From positions 1 to 64,000 of the forward strand of contig CAZAOK010000007.1 of the NCBI GenBank assembly GCA_964486725.1: a stretch of DNA of 64,000 bases, given 5' to 3'. Below, piece by piece: positions 33,677 to 43,440 of this stretch. A program made the position numbers and the translations under genes. Below the pieces are notes generated by a model. The model was not told the origin of the DNA, ran no database searches, and saw only the letters and a program-made list of their open reading frames with translations. The first letter of the stretch is position 1. Each line of letters begins with the position of its first letter. Source of the stretch: M55B154 sp964486725. GTDB lineage: Bacteria > Spirochaetota > UBA4802 > UB4802.

Positions 33677-35074
33677 TTACCATTCTCCGGTGCTGAGATA
33701 ATTGTCCATGGCTGTTGCAGCTTTTCTGCCTGCACCCATGGCAAGTATTACGGTAGCTGCTCCTGATACAATATCACCCCCGGCGAATACACCTTCCCTG
33801 GAAGTTTTCATTGTTTCATCATCAGCCATGATGGTTCCCCACCTGGTGGTTTCCAAACCAGAGGTCGTTTTCTGTATTATTGGATTTGGGGCATTCCCAA
33901 TAGCAATTATGGCAAGATCAACCGGAATCTCAAATTCAGAATTTTCTATGGGTACCGGTCTTCTTCGTCCTGATTCGTCAGGTGAACCCAGTTCCATTTT
34001 CAGACACTCAACACCTTCCAGGTGACCTTTTTCATTGCCGATAAATCTTGTGGGATTGGAGAGCAGTTTGAATATTATTCCCTCTTCTTCGGCGTGATGA
34101 ACCTCTTCAACACGTGCCGGAAGTTCATTCATGGTTCGCCTGTATATAATATATACATTTTCTCCACCCAGCCGTTTGGCGGTTCGGGCGGCATCCATGG
34201 CTACATTACCTCCACCGAACACGGCAATATTCTTTCCCTTTATTATGGGGGTGCTGTATTCAGGGAACTTGTATGCCTTCATTAAGTTAGCCCTGGTAAG
34301 GTATTCGTTAGCGGTATAGACCCCTGTAAGATTTTCACCGGGAATATTTAAAAAGAGCGGCAAGCCTGCACCTGAACCCACAAAGACGGCGTCATATCCA
34401 TTATTGAGCATGTCATCAATGGTTTCTGACATGCCGATTGCCCTGTTGAGTATCATGTTTACACCCATCCTGGACAGTGCGTCTATTTCATATTCAACCA
34501 CCTTCTTTGGAAGTCTGAACTCAGGTATACCGTATACCAGCACACCCCCCGGGCTGTGGAGGGCTTCGAATATGGTTACCGGGTACCCCTTCTTGCGAAG
34601 GTCTCCCGCCACGGTAAGGCCTGCAGGCCCGGAACCAATAACCGCGACTTTCTTCTGTTTGCTGTCCTGTATCACAGGAATTTCAGTTTTTCCCGCTTCC
34701 CTTTCGTGATCAGCAACAAAACGCTCAAGAGCCCCGATAGCTACAGGTTCATATTTTTTTCCAAGCACGCAAAACATCTCACACTGAGACTCCTGTGGAC
34801 AAACCCTGCCGCAAATGGCTGGAAGTGAATTCGTATCTTTCAATATTTGAAAAGAACGGCTGAAGTCGCCTTCCACTATGGCAGCGATGAAACCGGGAAT
34901 GTCAACATTCACAGGGCATCCCTTGATACAGTGTGGTTTCTTACACTGTATACATCGTTCGGCTTCGGCAATGGCCGTTTTCTCTGAAAAACCTGTTGAT
35001 ACCTCGTTGAAATTCTTTATCCTCTGGCCGGGATTCTGTTCACCCGGCTTTTGCCTTGGTATATCTCTTCCCAT
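33677..35074 (-). CDS. nfnB: NfnB / GltD-like flavoprotein subunit, copy 1
   Basis: A 465-residue flavoprotein of the glutamate synthase small-subunit family. N-terminal cysteine clusters (CIQCKKPHCIKGCPV and CGRVCPQESQCEMFC) bind two [4Fe-4S] clusters. Two dinucleotide folds follow: VIGSGPAGLT for FAD and AVFGGGNVAMD for NADPH. Because the NfnA partner is 3 bp upstream, it is most likely the large subunit of NADH-dependent ferredoxin:NADP+ oxidoreductase, which bifurcates electrons from NADPH to ferredoxin and NAD+. GGAG precedes the ATG. A close paralogue lies at 41998-43395. Confidence 0.9.
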   Translation of the reverse strand: MGRDIPRQKPGEQNPGQRIKNFNEVSTGFSEKTAIAEAERCIQCKKPHCIKGCPVNVDIPGFIAAIVEGDFSRSFQILKDTNSLPAICGRVCPQESQCEMFCVLGKKYEPVAIGALERFVADHEREAGKTEIPVIQDSKQKKVAVIGSGPAGLTVAGDLRKKGYPVTIFEALHSPGGVLVYGIPEFRLPKKVVEYEIDALSRMGVNMILNRAIGMSETIDDMLNNGYDAVFVGSGAGLPLFLNIPGENLTGVYTANEYLTRANLMKAYKFPEYSTPIIKGKNIAVFGGGNVAMDAARTAKRLGGENVYIIYRRTMNELPARVEEVHHAEEEGIIFKLLSNPTRFIGNEKGHLEGVECLKMELGSPDESGRRRPVPIENSEFEIPVDLAIIAIGNAPNPIIQKTTSGLETTRWGTIMADDETMKTSREGVFAGGDIVSGAATVILAMGAGRKAATAMDNYLSTGEW

Positions 35075-35077
35075 GTT

Positions 35078-35920
35078 TTACTCCATTCCATGCATTTGGC
35101 ATTCATGGTCGAAATGGTCCATGCACTGCTTTTCTTCTTCCTTGTATGTTCCCAGCCGAACCATGAGTTCGTCGAAATCAACCTGGTGGCCGTCAAATTC
35201 GGGGCCGTCTACGCAGGTGAATTTTTTTTCACCGCCTACGGTTACCCTGCAGCCGCCGCACATCCCGGTTCCATCGATCATGATGGTGTTGAGACTCACC
35301 ATGGTCTTGATATTCAGTTCACCTGTCATGTTGCTGACTGCTTTCATCATGGGTACCGGGCCGACAGCCACTACCAGGTCAACCTTCTCAGCATCGATTA
35401 CTTCGCGCAGTGCTTCTGTGACAAATGCCTTTTTCCCATAACTGCCGTCGTCGGTACATACTATGAAATCATCACCGATAGCTTTAAGTTCATCTTCAAG
35501 AATGAGGATGTCCTTGTTTCGGGCTCCGATAATGTTTATTACCCTGTTTCCGGCATCTTTCATGGCTGCGGATATGGGATACACTGGTGCTATGCCTATG
35601 CCCCCTCCTATGCACACAACGGTACCATAATTTTTGATGTCAGTTGGATGACCGAGAGGACCTGCTATATCCTGGATAAAATCACCTTCTTTTAACAATT
35701 GCATCTGCCGGGTCGTTTTACCCACAACCTGGTAATAAAGGGTGAGGGTGCCTTTTTCAGGATCAGCGTCGGCTATTGTAAGTGGAATTCTCTCTCCGTA
35801 TTCATCAATTCGAAGAATGATGAATTGACCTGCCTTTCTGTGTTCAGCGACGTATGGAGCATCAACCACCATTTTACCAATACTTTCTGCTATTAAACTG
35901 TTTTCCTTTATTACATGCAC
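35078..35920 (-). CDS. nfnA: NfnA, ferredoxin-NADP reductase subunit alpha
   Basis: A 280-residue protein of the dihydroorotate dehydrogenase electron-transfer/SudB type. FAD-binding domain (RIPLTIADAD), NAD-binding domain (VVCIGGGIGIAPVYPI), and a C-terminal cysteine set in GMCGGCRVTVGGEKKFTC for a [2Fe-2S] cluster, then DGPEFDGHQVDF. These are the marks of NfnA. The start codon is GTG with GGGGTGAT upstream. nfnB follows with a 3-bp gap. Together they let the cell balance NADH, NADPH and reduced ferredoxin, a typical need of anaerobes. Confidence 0.92.
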   Translation of the reverse strand: MHVIKENSLIAESIGKMVVDAPYVAEHRKAGQFIILRIDEYGERIPLTIADADPEKGTLTLYYQVVGKTTRQMQLLKEGDFIQDIAGPLGHPTDIKNYGTVVCIGGGIGIAPVYPISAAMKDAGNRVINIIGARNKDILILEDELKAIGDDFIVCTDDGSYGKKAFVTEALREVIDAEKVDLVVAVGPVPMMKAVSNMTGELNIKTMVSLNTIMIDGTGMCGGCRVTVGGEKKFTCVDGPEFDGHQVDFDELMVRLGTYKEEEKQCMDHFDHECQMHGME

Positions 35921-35971
35921 GTCATCACCCCTTTTGTAAATATGTTGGTAAATGTTTTCACGTTACGGGAA

Positions 35972-37327
35972 TTACACGATTCCGAATGCCAGCATTGCAT
36001 TGGCAACTTTTGTAAAGCCGGCAATATTAGCTCCCATCATGTAATTTCCTTTCTGTCCATACGCTTCTGATGCTTCAAGACAGGAACTGTGGATGTTTCT
36101 CATTATAGTTTGTAGTTTATCATCAACTTCTTCACGTGACCATGAAAATCTGAGACTGTTCTGTGACATTTCAAGTCCTGAAGTGGCAACACCACCGGCG
36201 TTTGCTGCTTTACCCGGGCCATAGAGTACATCGTTGTCCATGTAAATCTTGATGGCTTCAGGGGTTGATGGCATGTTGGCACCTTCAGAAACACAGTAAC
36301 AGCCGTTTTTAACAAGAGCTTCCGCGCATGGGCCGTCTATTTCATTCTGGGTTGCTGATGGGAATGCCATATCTAGCTTTATGCCCTGTTCTTTTACTAC
36401 TTCCCATACTGTTTTATTTTCGAAGTAGGATACGTTGTACTTGTCAGCATATTCTTTTATGCGGCCCCGCCTGACATTTTTAAGATCCATGGCGAATTTG
36501 AGTTTTTCATCATCAATTCCTGCTTCGTCAATAATAGTTCCACTGGAGTCGCTGAGAGAAATAACTTTTCCGCCAAGTTCATTGACCTTTTCAGTTGTAT
36601 ACTGTGCGACGTTACCTGATCCACTGACAATGGCAACCTTGTCTATAAAATCTTTTTGCCGGGTTTTCATCATCTCCGCGGCAAAATATACCGCACCGTA
36701 TCCTGTTGCTTCAGGTCTTATGAGACTTCCTCCGTAATCAAGACCTTTACCGGTTAATACACCTGTATGTTCATTTCTGAGCTTCTTGTAGTATCCATAC
36801 ATATAGCCGATTTCACGTCCCCCCACACCAATATCACCAGCGGGAACATCAGTTTCAGGACCGATATGCCTGTATAACTCTCTCATGAATGACTGGGTAA
36901 ACCGCATAACTTCCATATCGGATTTTCCCTTGGGATCGAAGTCAGAACCCCCTTTACCGCCACCCATTGGGAGTGTGGTAAGGGCATTTTTGAAAATCTG
37001 TTCGAAACCCAGAAACTTGATAATTCCCAGATTAACTGATGGATGGAATCGAAGTCCACCCTTAAACGGGCCAATGGCATTGTTGAACTGCACCCTGAAG
37101 CCCCTGTTTACATGAACAGTGCCTTTGTCGTCAGCCCATGGTATACGAAAAATAATGGCTCGCTCAGGCTCAACAATACGTTCATAGATATTTGCTTTCA
37201 CATATTCCGGATGCTTGTCAATAGTAGGTTCAAGAGATTGCATGACTTCTTCAACTGCCTGGATGAATTCTTTCTGCTCCGGGTCGATCTTTTTGACTTT
37301 TTCTACAATTTCATTAATGAGTGACAT
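35972..37327 (-). CDS. gdhA: NADP-type glutamate dehydrogenase
   Basis: A 451-residue hexameric glutamate dehydrogenase. KGGLRFHPSVNLGIIKFLGFEQ and LPMGGGKGGSDFDPKGKS contain the substrate-binding and catalytic lysines, and VPAGDIGVGGREIGYMYG holds the catalytic Asp. The nucleotide fold starts at VSGSGNVAQY; Ser after LSDS suggests NADPH. The enzyme assimilates ammonium into 2-oxoglutarate. AAGGAG lies before the ATG. It sits beside nfnAB, which can supply NADPH, and opposite a glutamate synthase. Confidence 0.97.
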   Translation of the reverse strand: MSLINEIVEKVKKIDPEQKEFIQAVEEVMQSLEPTIDKHPEYVKANIYERIVEPERAIIFRIPWADDKGTVHVNRGFRVQFNNAIGPFKGGLRFHPSVNLGIIKFLGFEQIFKNALTTLPMGGGKGGSDFDPKGKSDMEVMRFTQSFMRELYRHIGPETDVPAGDIGVGGREIGYMYGYYKKLRNEHTGVLTGKGLDYGGSLIRPEATGYGAVYFAAEMMKTRQKDFIDKVAIVSGSGNVAQYTTEKVNELGGKVISLSDSSGTIIDEAGIDDEKLKFAMDLKNVRRGRIKEYADKYNVSYFENKTVWEVVKEQGIKLDMAFPSATQNEIDGPCAEALVKNGCYCVSEGANMPSTPEAIKIYMDNDVLYGPGKAANAGGVATSGLEMSQNSLRFSWSREEVDDKLQTIMRNIHSSCLEASEAYGQKGNYMMGANIAGFTKVANAMLAFGIV

Positions 37328-37499
37328 GTGAGTAGCTCCTTGTTTTGATTAGTTATACTTATAATGGAATATAGTAATACTAACAAAGAATATGGAGGAT
37401 GAATGTCAATGGTTTTTGTCGGGTCGTTGTAAGTGAAATGTTACAGATATGTTAAATTACTCGAGATGTGAAGAATAGTCAAAGAAAGTTGCATGAATG

Positions 37500-40094
37500 T
37501 CAGGTCTTATCCATGAAAAAACTCACGACTTTTTGTGTTCTTATGTCAGACATGAGAAATAAAGAAGGAATATCATCATATACCTGGATTATAGAGGAAT
37601 ACCTGGCTCCATCGTCAAGGAAAGTTTCAAGTGGAACATAATATTTTTCAATTAATTCAAGATTGAATAGTACATCTTTTTTTTCCGGCAGAAGAGCGAT
37701 ATAAAATATTTCCGATTCAACGAGGTCCTGAAAAAAATGAGTGCCATAGGATAGTTCGGGGACGAAGTCGCCTCCCATGAGGGCCATTTCTACCAGGATG
37801 GAAGTGTTGTTGATCTCAGAAAATCTTACAGGAATACCAAGGGATGGTGTAGTCGTTCCCCACCTGCCGGGGCCTATCAACATTACAGATGTATCACTCC
37901 TGCCAGGTGTGAGACGGTTCAGCTTACCTATGTAACGGGCAATATCATATTTCTGAGTCTGATTCAGGGAGGAGTAATTACCGGGGTGTACATATATTAC
38001 CCGTTTGACCGGCAGCACAACGTTTCCACCAAGGAAGTGACCGGGAGAAGAAATAAAATAATTATCCGGCTGCAGGATTTCAGGTATATCAACCGGGGCA
38101 GTTTCCCATTTTGTCTGCTGTGGCCTGCACTGGACAATATTGATGCGATAATTATTATCCTCGGTAAAATTTACGGTAAATTCGATATCCACGGGATAGT
38201 CATAGGCATCTTCAAGGGTTTGGAGTATACTTTTCATCTGTGAAGCAAATGATGTATTCTCAATAAAATTGTCAAAATCAATTATCCATGCCTGGTTGCC
38301 GGAATTTCCATGCCTGCGCATGTCGATTTCAAGTTCAGTATCACGGGTGGCGATCTGGTTAAGATTTTTAATATTATTCATGTTGATTAAATCATGAATG
38401 TGCCGGGTGCGTATACGGTTTTCTGGAATATCAAGTATGTCAATTTCATGCTGAGAGTAATTTCTTGCGTCCTCGGTGTTGCCATGAGGTTTTTGCATGG
38501 GTCTGTCAAGGGAGATGATCCTGGGGTAATCGTCCTCAACCCTGTTTACCGCCCGGGTGGCAAGGCCGGCTACCAGTCTTAACATGCCAGCGTCGGGGTT
38601 GATCTCATTGTCCCAGACGAATGTATTATAGGATAAACCAACCCCACCCATATCAGGATAGTAATATTCTCCGTGATATGATCCTGACACACGCTGCACA
38701 AGAAGACCCATTTGCTCGTCCTGTTTGTCCAGGCCGCGGCGATGCCTGTATTCAAGAGCTTCGACACCCATTGTGCTGGCGAATACTTTTCTTACCGTAT
38801 CGGCAAATTCAGAAAAACGTTCTTCGGGGGACCCCTGGTTTACCAGGAAGTAACTTTCATACTTTCCCGCAAAAGCATTTCCGTAACTGTCTTCAAGAAG
38901 ACTGCTTGAGCGTATGATAATAGGTGATTGTCCATAATATTCAATTATAGCTTGAAATTTCTGCTTTATTGATTCGGGGAATGTTCCCTGCAGCAACAGG
39001 TCGTGTAATTCTGCCGCGGCTGAAAAATATTCTTCATCACTCTTGTGCCGCATGAACAGGTGCCACCAGCCATTCTGTACCAGGTAGGTATAATACACAT
39101 CTGAGCCTATATAAAAAGAATCGTGGGGTTCTATCCTGTTGCGGATCTCCCTGTCGCAATTGGCATTGATAATACTCCTGGCAAGCAGCATCCCTACAGT
39201 CTTTCCGCCGATATACCCTGTACCGGTAAGCCTGTCTTTCAGCAGTATGAAATCTTCAAGGGTGATGTACTTTTTGGCTAAATAAAGAATCCTTTCGTCC
39301 CGGCTTATAATGGCTTTCGAAATACTGTTGTGAAGATTCTCGATCTCCTCGTGAGAGGTCGGATGTGTAAGAGCCTCGTCCACTTTAAGGAATATCCTGT
39401 CCCAGTAATCAAGATTTCTCAGGGTGCTTTCTGATCCTTTATTCTGTATATGAGTACTAAGACGGGTTACATCAACACTGTCCGTTATTGGTTTCAGCAC
39501 GTCACCTTTTAAAAGATGTGGAAAAAACATGGTGGTAGAAAAACGTTTCCAGACTTTGAGGGGATGCACATATAGATACCCTTCCGAATTATAGATATTT
39601 ATAAGTAACTGTGTTGTCTCACGAATAGCGGCGATTGTATTAAATGAAATAGTATTGTGCATCAATGAGAAGTAGGCGATGGTTTCCAGGTCGAAGAGAT
39701 AGGGGCAAATGACCATAAAGAAATTACCGATCATCAAATCATTAACCCACGCGGAATGAAGATCAGAGAGTGAGTCGAATACATAATATACTCCATTACC
39801 TTCATCCCTGATAATGGAGTATATGCTGCTGGTAAATGACTCAAAACCACTGTTGGCGTCAAGGGTGTAGTTGGTGCTGTACTGGCCAGGCTGCAGTATG
39901 GGTTCATGTTCGGCGAAGCGAATATATACAACCCGGTTGCCTTCTTGTAACGCGCTGTCTGCAAAGGGGACGGCAAACCTTTTATAGTCATCAACATGGT
40001 CTACCTGCCATACAACGTTATCACCAAGCCGAAGCCCATTGAACACATTATCCAGGTTTTCTATTCCCGTTGTTTTCTTCTCCAGTCGTTTCAT
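37500..40094 (-). CDS. PEP-synthase-N (PPDK_N) protein with KaiC-like head
   Basis: An 864-residue protein. The front (~1-200) reads like a KaiC/RecA fold (TGIENLDNVFNGLRLGD, then EGNRVVYIRF), but the Walker A glycines and lysine are gone (NVVWQVDHVDDYKRF). From ~290 on it follows the ATP-grasp domain of pyruvate phosphate dikinase/PEP synthase: TGYIGGKTVGM, IIRSSSLLEDSYGNAFAGKYE, and IEFTVNF...YRINIVQCRPQQ. The phospho-histidine and PEP-barrel domains are absent. About 170 further residues have no named domain. It probably transfers phosphate from ATP to an unknown acceptor. It lies 31 bp behind the glutamate synthase gene in the same direction. Confidence 0.78.
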   Translation of the reverse strand: MKRLEKKTTGIENLDNVFNGLRLGDNVVWQVDHVDDYKRFAVPFADSALQEGNRVVYIRFAEHEPILQPGQYSTNYTLDANSGFESFTSSIYSIIRDEGNGVYYVFDSLSDLHSAWVNDLMIGNFFMVICPYLFDLETIAYFSLMHNTISFNTIAAIRETTQLLINIYNSEGYLYVHPLKVWKRFSTTMFFPHLLKGDVLKPITDSVDVTRLSTHIQNKGSESTLRNLDYWDRIFLKVDEALTHPTSHEEIENLHNSISKAIISRDERILYLAKKYITLEDFILLKDRLTGTGYIGGKTVGMLLARSIINANCDREIRNRIEPHDSFYIGSDVYYTYLVQNGWWHLFMRHKSDEEYFSAAAELHDLLLQGTFPESIKQKFQAIIEYYGQSPIIIRSSSLLEDSYGNAFAGKYESYFLVNQGSPEERFSEFADTVRKVFASTMGVEALEYRHRRGLDKQDEQMGLLVQRVSGSYHGEYYYPDMGGVGLSYNTFVWDNEINPDAGMLRLVAGLATRAVNRVEDDYPRIISLDRPMQKPHGNTEDARNYSQHEIDILDIPENRIRTRHIHDLINMNNIKNLNQIATRDTELEIDMRRHGNSGNQAWIIDFDNFIENTSFASQMKSILQTLEDAYDYPVDIEFTVNFTEDNNYRINIVQCRPQQTKWETAPVDIPEILQPDNYFISSPGHFLGGNVVLPVKRVIYVHPGNYSSLNQTQKYDIARYIGKLNRLTPGRSDTSVMLIGPGRWGTTTPSLGIPVRFSEINNTSILVEMALMGGDFVPELSYGTHFFQDLVESEIFYIALLPEKKDVLFNLELIEKYYVPLETFLDDGARYSSIIQVYDDIPSLFLMSDIRTQKVVSFFMDKT

Positions 40095-40125
40095 GAGCTA
40101 ACCCTTTAAGCCCTTACATGGTTGA

Positions 40126-41721
40126 TCAATATTCAGCACCTTCCATCAGGATCTCATCTGCTTCTTCCCTGTAGGCATCCATTACATATGATATACCTGA
40201 TACAGAGGCAGCTTCTTCTGTAAGTGCCATAAGATCTTCACGGCATATGGTGGCAGTTTTAAAATTTCTGCTGCCGGCCATAATCTGTTGAAGACCGACT
40301 TTAAGCTTCTGGGTGAAAGTATAAATGCCAATAGCTCCCAGAGGAAGTGTGTCAACTTCCTTCCCGTAGATATCACGAAGCTCCTCGTAGGTAACGAAAA
40401 TTTCTTCTTTTGTGGTGCCATTAACAGCGATGTTTTTTGGAAGCTTGTCTTCTTTCAACCATTTTTCAATATTTTTGCCTACCATTCCGGGGATCATCAG
40501 GCCTCTTCCCATGCATACTGCTTTGAAGTATGGAGCACCCATGGCAAGAACCTTGAATATATGGTCTTCGGTGGAAAATCCGCCTGCCATGGCAAGGTCG
40601 GGAACCCACATGCCTTTTGAGGTGAGTTGTCTCATCATCTCGTATGCCATGCTCTGGAGATAAAATGTCGGTACCCCCCATTCTTCCATCATGCGCCATG
40701 GGCTCATTCCTGTGCCCCCGGGGGCGCCGTCAATGGTAAGCAGGTCTATACCGGCTTCTGAAGACCACCTGATTGCTGCTGCCAGTTCCCTGCGGCCATA
40801 TGCACCTGTCTTGAGGGTAACCCTTTTTGCTCCAAGAGATCTCAGGCGTTCTACCTCTTGCAGGAAATCGTGCTTGTCAATGAAACCAAGTCTTGAATGT
40901 CTTTCGAATTCCTTGATGGAGCCGGACTTGAAGGCAGCCTGGTTTCCTTTTTTGGTCGGATCGGGGGTAACGATGTAGCCTCGATTTTTAAGCTCAACGG
41001 CCCTTTCAATGTTGTTTACCTTTATCTCGCCGCCAATGCATTTGGCACCCTGGCCCCATTTCAGTTCTACGGTCTCTACACCCAGTTCTCTTATCACGTA
41101 TTCGGCTACACCAAGCATGGTGTCCTCAACGTTCAGCTGGACAATGATGTCTCCCATATCACTTTTGTACTTTCTGAAGGTTTCAACCCTTCGGGCCATT
41201 TCGGGTGATTTTTTAACTTTTCCGTTGGAGTCAAGTTCCAGTTTTGGGTCTACCCCGCATACATTTTCTCCGCAGACAAGGGCGATACCTGATATGGCCG
41301 CTCCAATTGCGAAATGCTCCCAGTTATTCATGGCAATATCTGTTGAACCAAGGGCCCCGGTAAATACCGGAATATCCAGTTTTATCCTGTTGCGATTGCC
41401 GATCCATGTCTCTGTGGATACATCCGGAAATCTTGCCGTCTCCGGCCCGGGGTCAAGTAAACCATGAGCACCGGTGGCATATCCCTGTATGTTCAGATGA
41501 GAGTAGTCGACGGGATAATCTTTATCGGCACCGGCGGTGACCTCACCGAATGGCCCGGGGTACAGTACATCACGTCCGCGCATTGTTGCCTGGAATATTT
41601 CGCAGTTTCCCACGCAGCCGTCCACGCATCGTGAACAAATACCCGATTGCGGGGTAACATGGCGTGACCTGTTGGTGGTTCTGGTGGCATCGTTGGCATT
41701 TGGTCTTTGTAAATTACCCAT
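40126..41721 (-). CDS. archaeal-type glutamate synthase core (GltB-like)
   Basis: A 531-residue FMN-binding glutamate synthase. It has an N-terminal cysteine motif (CSRCVDGCVGNC) and then the barrel with TGALGSTDIAMNN, LKWGQGAKCIGGEI, TIDGAPGGTGMSPW and the GGFSTEDHIFK region. The N-terminal glutaminase domain of bacterial GltB is missing. Ammonia must therefore come free or from a partner. AGGAGAT precedes the ATG. The gene is divergent from the second GltD-like flavoprotein, which is a natural electron donor. Cofactor: FMN and a 3Fe-4S or 4Fe-4S cluster by family knowledge. Confidence 0.9.
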   Translation of the reverse strand: MGNLQRPNANDATRTTNRSRHVTPQSGICSRCVDGCVGNCEIFQATMRGRDVLYPGPFGEVTAGADKDYPVDYSHLNIQGYATGAHGLLDPGPETARFPDVSTETWIGNRNRIKLDIPVFTGALGSTDIAMNNWEHFAIGAAISGIALVCGENVCGVDPKLELDSNGKVKKSPEMARRVETFRKYKSDMGDIIVQLNVEDTMLGVAEYVIRELGVETVELKWGQGAKCIGGEIKVNNIERAVELKNRGYIVTPDPTKKGNQAAFKSGSIKEFERHSRLGFIDKHDFLQEVERLRSLGAKRVTLKTGAYGRRELAAAIRWSSEAGIDLLTIDGAPGGTGMSPWRMMEEWGVPTFYLQSMAYEMMRQLTSKGMWVPDLAMAGGFSTEDHIFKVLAMGAPYFKAVCMGRGLMIPGMVGKNIEKWLKEDKLPKNIAVNGTTKEEIFVTYEELRDIYGKEVDTLPLGAIGIYTFTQKLKVGLQQIMAGSRNFKTATICREDLMALTEEAASVSGISYVMDAYREEADEILMEGAEY

Positions 41722-41997
41722 AATAGATCTCCTTTTATTAGTAATGCTAAAGTTAATTGTAAGTATAGCTATATATGTTTATTATTTATTATTACTTACA
41801 ATATAATATATAAACATTTACTATTGCTATACATAATACAGTATATATGCATTATTTTACATGATCGTAACATTACCGGATTATAGTTCCATTCCTGATA
41901 TGACATGGAAACGTACTCCCTTTATTTACTTGACTGTGATATAATTAATTGGAAAGTTTATAGAGGTGAACTGAGATTATACCGAAAGGTGGAAGAT
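41722..41997. other. divergent intergenic region gltB-like/gltD-like
   Basis: A 276-base AT-rich gap holding the promoters of two divergent genes. Short TATA-rich words near 41770-41860 are too many to single out a -10. No gene and no clear operator were seen. Confidence 0.4.
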
Positions 41998-43395
41998 ATG
42001 AGTAAAAGAATCCCAAGACAGAAGATGCCGGAACAGGATCCCGATGTCAGAAAGCGCAATTTCCAGGAAGTACCCCTTGGATATGACGAGGAGACCGCGG
42101 TTATTGAAGCTGAGCGATGCCTGCAATGCAAAAATCCTACCTGCATGGACGGATGTCCTGTTGCAATAAATATACCAGGTTTTATTCTGGAAATTACCAA
42201 AAGGAATTTTCTTGAAGCTGCCAGGATCATTAAGGAAACCAATGCCCTGCCGGCTGTTTGCGGACGGGTATGCCCGCAGGAAGACCAGTGTGAAATAAAA
42301 TGTGTGCTGGCTAAAAAGTTTGAACCCGTGGCCATAGGCAGGCTGGAGCGATTTGTTGCCGACTATGAAAGGGAAAAGGAGCATCTACCCCCTGTGAAGA
42401 TAGAGAAACCCAGGGATAAGCGGGTAGCCATCATAGGTTCAGGGCCGGCGGGTCTGACCGCGGCAGGAGAACTGGCTAAAAAGGGATACTCTGTTACCGT
42501 GTTTGAAGCACTGCACAAGGCAGGCGGGGTGCTTGTATATGGTATTCCAGAGTTCAGGCTTCCCAAGGAGATGGTGCAGTATGAAATCGATGCCCTGAAA
42601 TCGCTTGGAGTAGAAATTGTTCTTAACAGGGTGATCGGTTCAGCTGAAACCATAAATGATCTTTTATCCCAGGGGTTTGATGCCGTATTTATCGGCACGG
42701 GGGCGGGACTTCCCATGTTTTTGAATATCCCGGGTGAAAACCTGCAGGGAATATATACTGCCAATGAATACCTTACCCGTGCGAACCTGATGAAAGCCTA
42801 CAGGTTTCCGGAATATGATACCCCAATCGTAAAGGGGGACAGTATCGCCGTAGTAGGGGGCGGAAACGTTGCCATGGATTCGGCACGGACGGCACTTCGG
42901 CTGGGCAGTAAAAATGTCTATCTCATTTACCGCAGATCACGTGAAGAGATGCCCGCCCGTGACGAGGAGATTCATCACGCCGAAGAAGAGGGTATTAACT
43001 TTCAGCTTCTTACCAACCCCACGCGTTTTATCGGTGATGATAATGGCAGGGTTACTTCGGTGGAGTGCCTGCGCATGGAACTTGGAGAACCTGATGCATC
43101 CGGGCGGAGGCGTCCCCTGCCTGTTGATGGTTCGGAATTTACCATAGATATTGATGCGGCAATTATTGCCATCGGGAACAATCCAAACCCCCTTATACCA
43201 GCAACCACCCCCGGACTCGAGACAAGCAAATGGGGAAATATAAATGCTGATGAAGAATCCATGAAAACATCGAAAAAAGGAGTATTCGCCGGCGGAGATA
43301 TTGTCACGGGAGCGGCAACAGTGATCGAGGCCATGGGGGCAGGCAGAAAAGCTGCCCTGTCTATTCATGAATATCTTGAAAGCGGAACATGGTAA
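41998..43395 (+). CDS. GltD/NfnB-like flavoprotein, copy 2
   Basis: A 465-residue paralogue of the nfnB product, equal in length and similar throughout. Cysteines CLQCKNPTCMDGCPV and CGRVCPQEDQCEIKC, FAD motif IIGSGPAGLTAAG, NADPH motif VVGGGNVAMD. There is no NfnA partner beside it. Instead it is divergent from the GltB-like core, so it more likely passes electrons from NADPH to glutamate synthase. AGGTGGA stands before the ATG at 41998, which is preferred to upstream in-frame starts. asnS follows after about 45 bp. Confidence 0.9.
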   Translation: MSKRIPRQKMPEQDPDVRKRNFQEVPLGYDEETAVIEAERCLQCKNPTCMDGCPVAINIPGFILEITKRNFLEAARIIKETNALPAVCGRVCPQEDQCEIKCVLAKKFEPVAIGRLERFVADYEREKEHLPPVKIEKPRDKRVAIIGSGPAGLTAAGELAKKGYSVTVFEALHKAGGVLVYGIPEFRLPKEMVQYEIDALKSLGVEIVLNRVIGSAETINDLLSQGFDAVFIGTGAGLPMFLNIPGENLQGIYTANEYLTRANLMKAYRFPEYDTPIVKGDSIAVVGGGNVAMDSARTALRLGSKNVYLIYRRSREEMPARDEEIHHAEEEGINFQLLTNPTRFIGDDNGRVTSVECLRMELGEPDASGRRRPLPVDGSEFTIDIDAAIIAIGNNPNPLIPATTPGLETSKWGNINADEESMKTSKKGVFAGGDIVTGAATVIEAMGAGRKAALSIHEYLESGTW

Positions 43396-43440
43396 AGGTT
43401 AGCGCGACGATTATAATTTTTCAAATGGATAATGTGGGTT

